DNA from: Prevotellaceae bacterium
GTDB taxonomy: Bacteria > Bacteroidota > Bacteroidia > Bacteroidales > Bacteroidaceae
NCBI GenBank assembly: GCA_021204885.1
Contig: JAJPYP010000202.1
Span: 1 to 8,555, forward strand
Length of the DNA: 8,555 nucleotides
Direction of reading: 5' to 3'
Shown here piece by piece: positions 5,702 through 8,555 of the stretch (its first letter is position 1; every line of letters starts with the position of its first letter). Both the position numbers and the translations under genes were made by a program. The notes beneath the pieces are model-generated. The model was given only the letters and a program-made list of their open reading frames with translations. It had not been told where the DNA came from and did not search any database.

Positions 5702-7609
5702 TCAATAGAACTCCAACCCGAACTGCTCTTTCAGCTGCTCCAAGGCTTTGTTCTTCCCGGTCATGAGCCGGTACTTCTCGGCGCGGTTGTAGGTGTGTGG
5801 TTGTATGGCTTGCTCGCTGACGCTGACTTTCATGGTCAACCGGCTGTTCTTCAACTCTCGCCGCAAGTAGGCCTGCACTTGCGGTATCAACGCCGTGAGG
5901 GAGTCGGCCACGATCTCGTTCTCCACTACCGCTTCAAATGTGTCCGCATCCGTCAGGTGCACTTGCATGCTTCCCATCCGCTTGGCCATGGCTACCTGTT
6001 CTTGCGGCATGCTTGCGGCATACTCGCGCCAACAACGGTTCAATGCCTCCTCGCTTATGGGGGATGTGTCAAAAGACACATCCCCTTCGGGGGTCTTGTT
6101 TGACCACTCCTCCAAACCTCCCCTCATAGGGGAGCCTTGGTCGGCCTGCGGCCTTTGAAGTGTTCCATTCAAGTTTTGAGACATTTCCCCGGCTTGTGCC
6201 GGTTGCCGGGGTTGTTCTTGTTCCTGTGGATTGGCTTCACCGTTGACCACCCCTTTGATGGAGATGCCCAAGCCGGCCCGCTTCAAGGTGGGCGGCCGCT
6301 GTGTGGCGGAGTCTTGGGCCGCTTTCAAGATGGCGGGCGCTTCGTGGGGCTGCGGTGTGGTGGTGGCGGCGGGCTTGCTTATAGCTGCCGTTGCCGGTGC
6401 GGCCTGTGAAACCTTTGACATGGTTGCAGGTTTGGTGCCGGGTGAGGTCTTGGGCGCGGGCCCTTTAGACGCGGGCTGTGTCGGGCCGGGCATGGATGGT
6501 GCGGTGTCGGGTAGGGGAGCGGTGATTTGTGCCGCCTCTATCAGCGTCAACTCCACCAAAAGCCGCTTGTTCTTGCTGGCCCGGTAGTTCAGGTCGCACT
6601 CGTTGCAAAGCTTCATGGCACGGTAGAGAAACTGTAGCGGGCATCGCCGGGCTTGTGTCTGGTAGCGTTGGCGTATGCCGGCGCCCACTTCGAGCAGCGG
6701 CAGTGTCGCCGGGTCTTTGCTCACCAAAAGGTCGCGCAGGTGTGAGGCCAACCCCGTGATGAAATGGCCTCCTTCAAAGCCTTTGCCTAATACTTCGTTG
6801 AAGAGCAGCAGCGCGTCTGTGACCCGGTTCTCCAAGAAGCAATCGGTCAGGCGGAAATAGTATTCGTAATCGAGCACGTTCAGGTTCTCTATCACCTTCT
6901 GATAGGTGATGTGCCCGCCGGTGAAGCTCACCACTTGGTCGAAGATGGAGAGCGCGTCGCGCATGCCGCCGTCGGCTTTCAGCGCGATGACGTTCAACGC
7001 TTCGGGCTCGGCCGTAATGTCCTCTTTCGATGCCACGTAGGCTAAATGCGCCACCATGTCCTCCACACTGATGCGGTTGAAGTCGTATATCTGGCAACGT
7101 GACAGGATGGTGGGCAGTATCTTGTGCTTTTCCGTTGTGGCGAGGATGAAGATGGCATGGCGGGGCGGTTCCTCGAGCGTCTTCAAGAAGGCGTTGAAGG
7201 CCGATGCCGAGAGCATGTGCACCTCGTCGATGATGTAGACTTTGTAATGGCCTATTTGCGGGGGTATGCGCACCTGCTCCACCAACTGGCGGATGTCGTC
7301 TACCGAATTGTTCGAGGCGGCGTCGAGTTCGTGGATGTTGTAGGAGCGTTGTTCCATGAACGCCCGGCAAGACTCGCACTCGTTGCAGGCTTCCCCCTCT
7401 GGGGTGGGGTTCAGGCAATTGATGGTTTTGGCGAAAATACGCGCACAGGTGGTTTTGCCCACACCGCGCGGACCGCAGAACAGGTAGGCGTGTGCCAGCT
7501 TCCCCGTTGCGATGGCGTTCTTCAAGGTGGTGGTCAAAGCGTTCTGTCCCACAACCGAGCGAAAGGTAGCGGGACGGTATTTACGGGCCGATACGATGTA
7601 ATTTTCCAT
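5702..7609 (-). CDS. dnaX: DNA polymerase III subunit tau (DnaX)
   Basis: This is the ATPase subunit of the clamp loader that opens and loads the beta sliding clamp at replication forks (635 aa). The AAA+ core shows Walker A GPRGVGKT (46-53), a zinc module Cys65/75/78/81, and Walker B IIDEVH (126-131). Sensor 1 lies in ATTEKHK (157-163), the SRC motif with the arginine finger at 170-172, and sensor 2 in GGMRDAL (214-220). The collar domain follows, to about 362. A Pro/Ala/Thr-rich low-complexity linker (about 363-520) leads to a C-terminal domain (about 520-635) that in tau proteins contacts other replisome parts. The linker contains an inserted palindromic block at residues 486-518, described separately. 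The ATG at 7609 is chosen over an in-frame ATG at 7639 because MENYIVSARKYRP is the usual family start and the longer form would cover the -7 element. No slippery heptamer typical of programmed frameshifting to gamma was found. Confidence 0.97.
   Translation of the reverse strand: MENYIVSARKYRPATFRSVVGQNALTTTLKNAIATGKLAHAYLFCGPRGVGKTTCARIFAKTINCLNPTPEGEACNECESCRAFMEQRSYNIHELDAASNNSVDDIRQLVEQVRIPPQIGHYKVYIIDEVHMLSASAFNAFLKTLEEPPRHAIFILATTEKHKILPTILSRCQIYDFNRISVEDMVAHLAYVASKEDITAEPEALNVIALKADGGMRDALSIFDQVVSFTGGHITYQKVIENLNVLDYEYYFRLTDCFLENRVTDALLLFNEVLGKGFEGGHFITGLASHLRDLLVSKDPATLPLLEVGAGIRQRYQTQARRCPLQFLYRAMKLCNECDLNYRASKNKRLLVELTLIEAAQITAPLPDTAPSMPGPTQPASKGPAPKTSPGTKPATMSKVSQAAPATAAISKPAATTTPQPHEAPAILKAAQDSATQRPPTLKRAGLGISIKGVVNGEANPQEQEQPRQPAQAGEMSQNLNGTLQRPQADQGSPMRGGLEEWSNKTPEGDVSFDTSPISEEALNRCWREYAASMPQEQVAMAKRMGSMQVHLTDADTFEAVVENEIVADSLTALIPQVQAYLRRELKNSRLTMKVSVSEQAIQPHTYNRAEKYRLMTGKNKALEQLKEQFGLEFY
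6056..6154. repeat. Palindromic repeat block inside the dnaX linker
   Basis: About 100 bp within dnaX is packed with perfect dyads. GGGGATGTGTC (6060-6070) pairs with GACACATCCCC (6075-6085) across an AAAA loop. CCCC-TTCG-GGGG follows at 6082-6093. CTCCCCT (6118-6124) pairs with AGGGGAG (6128-6134) across CAT, and GGCC-TGC-GGCC sits at 6143-6153. It is translated in frame as residues 486-518 of DnaX, a stretch containing PMRGGLEEWSNKTPEGDVSF that differs in composition from the Pro/Ala/Gln-rich linker around it. Such density of dyads is unlikely in ordinary coding DNA. It resembles a dispersed palindromic element that entered a tolerant linker, but only one copy is in this window. Confidence 0.7.
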
Positions 7610-7626
7610 ATTTGTACGATTCTCGG

Positions 7627-7634
7627 CAAATATA
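7627..7634 (-). promoter_or_regulatory. -7 promoter element for dnaX
   Basis: On the minus strand this reads TATATTTG, a perfect TAnnTTTG match, 17 nt before the dnaX ATG, so the leader would be only about 10 nt. A run of eight A (T on the coding strand) at 7638-7645 lies just upstream. A second leftward match, TATCTTTG on the minus strand at 7680-7687, could give a longer leader of about 65 nt. No clear -33 element accompanies either. Confidence 0.5.
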
Positions 7635-7666
7635 CGCAAAAAAAAGTGTTTTTTCAGTTATTCCTT

Positions 7667-7688
7667 GTATCTTTGTAGGCAAAGATAC
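7667..7688 (+). promoter_or_regulatory. -7 element in a 9-bp inverted repeat upstream of divIC
   Basis: TATCTTTG (7668-7675) is a perfect -7 element, 36 nt before the DivIC-like ATG, and predicts transcription from near 7682. It lies inside a perfect inverted repeat: GTATCTTTG (7667-7675), spacer TAGG, CAAAGATAC (7680-7688). The right arm is therefore also a -7 match facing dnaX. The repeat could be two face-to-face promoters or an operator; the sequence alone does not decide. Confidence 0.6.
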
Positions 7689-7711
7689 CGATTCTATATT
7701 GAAGCACGCTC

Positions 7712-8020
7712 ATGGATAAATTCAATTCCGTCTGGTCTTTCGTACGCCGCCACAAGTACCTCATCACGTTGGTGCTGTTCGGCGTCCTCATCGTATTCGT
7801 AGATGAGAACAGCCTTATTCATCGTATGGGTTATGCCCGCGAGGAGAATCGCCTGCGCGAGGAGATTGCCAAGTACCGCACGGAGTATGAAGAGAGTACC
7901 CGCCGTTTGGACGAGATCCTCGTCGATTCGGGTGCCATAGAGCGCATCGCACGCGAGAAGTACTTGATGAAGCGCCCCAACGAAGACATCTACGTGTTTG
8001 AAGGAGACGCCTTGGAATGA
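7712..8020 (+). CDS. FtsB/DivIC-family cell-division protein
   Basis: This short bitopic membrane protein (102 aa) belongs to the septum-formation initiator family. Members bind FtsL and FtsQ/DivIB at mid-cell and help activate septal peptidoglycan synthesis. It has a basic cytoplasmic N-terminus (about 1-15) and one membrane helix (YLITLVLFGVLIVFV, 16-30). A predicted coiled coil (about 43-70, rich in E, R and L heptads) leads to the conserved end IERIAREKYLMKRPNEDIYVF (76-96), which is the family's most recognisable segment. Length is normal. It is the first gene of a two-gene unit behind a perfect -7 element, and its TGA overlaps the ATG of the next gene, so translation of the two is probably coupled. 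Family assignment is secure; the FtsB versus DivIC name is a matter of convention in this phylum. Confidence 0.93.
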   Translation: MDKFNSVWSFVRRHKYLITLVLFGVLIVFVDENSLIHRMGYAREENRLREEIAKYRTEYEESTRRLDEILVDSGAIERIAREKYLMKRPNEDIYVFEGDALE

Positions 8021-8352
8021 AACGGCTCTTCTCTCTCCTTTTCATCATGGGTGCCGTCATGTTGCTTGCCGGTGCGGCGGTCTACATAACCGGATGGAAG
8101 CTATCCCCTTACCTATATTCTCTTGGTGCCGTCATCGTGGCCGTGATGCAGTTTGCCTCTGCTCCCGTTTGCCATTCCGTTACCCTTAAACGCTTGCGTC
8201 GCCAGCAGCTTTTCGGTGCCTTGTTGCTGCTTGTTACCGGCGCACTCATGTTCTTCGCACACGGTAACGAGTGGATACTCTCTTTGACCATTGCCGCCAT
8301 TTTGGAACTTTACACGGCTTTGCGCATGCCTCAAGAGGAATCGAAAAGGTAA
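8017..8352 (+). CDS. Four-helix membrane protein, unknown function
   Basis: I do not recognise a named family for this 111-aa protein. It is very hydrophobic, with four likely membrane helices at about 4-26, 31-50, 65-81 and 86-102. A positively charged loop, LKRLRRQQ (57-64), lies between helices 2 and 3, and would place that loop in the cytoplasm by the positive-inside rule. There are no obvious catalytic motifs and only one cysteine (Cys52). The start ATG at 8017 overlaps the stop codon of the DivIC-like gene by four bases (ATGA), so the two are almost certainly co-transcribed and translationally coupled. A link to division or the envelope is guilt by association only. Codon use matches the neighbours, so there is no sign of recent transfer. 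Confidence 0.88.
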   Translation: MKRLFSLLFIMGAVMLLAGAAVYITGWKLSPYLYSLGAVIVAVMQFASAPVCHSVTLKRLRRQQLFGALLLLVTGALMFFAHGNEWILSLTIAAILELYTALRMPQEESKR

Positions 8353-8359
8353 AATTTTA

Positions 8360-8378
8360 AATAGTTTATAAAACTATT
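8360..8378. terminator. Weak AT-rich hairpin after the divIC operon
   Basis: AATAGTTT (8360-8367) and AAACTATT (8371-8378) form a perfect 8-bp stem with an ATA loop, eight bases after the stop codon at 8350-8352. It is followed by CTTCC rather than a T-tract and the stem is almost all A/T. It is the only candidate end signal for this operon, but it would be a weak one. Confidence 0.3.
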
Positions 8379-8445
8379 CTTCCATATAGACAAAATAGTA
8401 TAAAAAAATTGCAGGTGATTTGTAGTATTTAAAAAGAATTATTAA

Positions 8446-8453
8446 TACCTTTG
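8446..8453 (+). promoter_or_regulatory. -7 promoter element for the gene at 8545
   Basis: TACCTTTG is a perfect TAnnTTTG match. A TTTG at 8419-8422 is upstream but 23 bp away, longer than the usual spacing of about 19. The -7 element overlaps the palindrome TTGCGCAA (8451-8458). Transcription would start near 8460, leaving a leader of about 85 nt. Confidence 0.6.
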
Positions 8454-8459
8454 CGCAAT

Positions 8460-8544
8460 TAGACGTGGAATGGGCTTAAAAGCCGGACATGTCAAGTGAA
8501 AATGACTTTAATTAAATTATTGTTTAACATATAAAATCTGTATC
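8460..8544 (+). other. Long 5' leader of the gene at 8545
   Basis: The predicted leader is clearly longer than the others in this window (about 10-35 nt). It holds a short hairpin GGCTT-AA-AAGCC (8473-8484) next to the palindrome GACATGTC (8486-8493), then an A/T-rich stretch up to the start codon. I do not recognise a known riboswitch or protein-binding leader. A regulatory role is possible but unsupported. Confidence 0.35.
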
Positions 8545-8555
8545 ATGAAGAAGAC
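8545..8555 (+). CDS. Start of a gene cut by the window edge
   Basis: ATGAAGAAGAC begins an open frame reading Met-Lys-Lys-Thr before the window ends. It is supported by a promoter-like element about 95 nt upstream and by the lack of another ORF in the gap. The Lys-Lys opening would suit a signal peptide but also many cytoplasmic proteins. The product cannot be identified. Confidence 0.5.

Noticed and set aside
5702..7609. Programmed -1 frameshift producing a short gamma form of DnaX
   Set aside because: The hairpins in the linker suggested it, but I found no X-XXY-YYZ slippery heptamer such as AAAAAAG just before them in the dnaX frame.

Overview
The window looks like a chromosomal housekeeping segment from a member of the Bacteroidales (Bacteroidaceae or a close relative). 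The evidence is the set of protein families, the absence of clear Shine-Dalgarno sequences, and repeated matches to the Bacteroides -7 promoter element TAnnTTTG a short distance upstream of genes. Coding regions are fairly GC-rich with many G/C third positions, while the intergenic regions are AT-rich. I cannot name the species. I see no phage, plasmid, transposase, CRISPR or tRNA/rRNA genes, and no evidence of a new multi-gene system.

Layout, left to right. Positions 1-125 hold a tandem array of 22-23 bp dyad-symmetric repeats, which may continue beyond the left edge. A small START-like domain protein follows (288-674). Next come a large LptF/LptG-family lipopolysaccharide-export permease (750-2657) and the bifunctional riboflavin enzyme RibBA (2735-3949). 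An AT-rich gap carries a perfect 17-bp tandem repeat. A class I aspartate aminotransferase (4119-5312) then converges on a 56-residue 2[4Fe-4S] ferredoxin on the minus strand (5390-5560), and one bidirectional hairpin terminator lies between them. The DNA polymerase III tau subunit gene dnaX is on the minus strand (5702-7609). Divergent from it is a two-gene operon: a FtsB/DivIC-like division protein (7712-8020) and a four-helix membrane protein of unknown function (8017-8352), overlapping by ATGA. The first codons of another gene begin at 8545, behind its own promoter and a leader of about 85 nt.

The genes serve unrelated core functions: envelope biogenesis, flavin synthesis, amino-acid metabolism, electron transfer, replication and division. 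dnaX and the division gene share a compact divergent promoter region, in which one -7 element is half of a 9-bp inverted repeat. The most unusual features are non-coding or para-coding: the dyad repeat array at the left edge, and a block of about 100 bp containing two or three perfect hairpins that sits in frame inside the proline-rich linker of dnaX and looks like a dispersed palindromic repeat that became translated.
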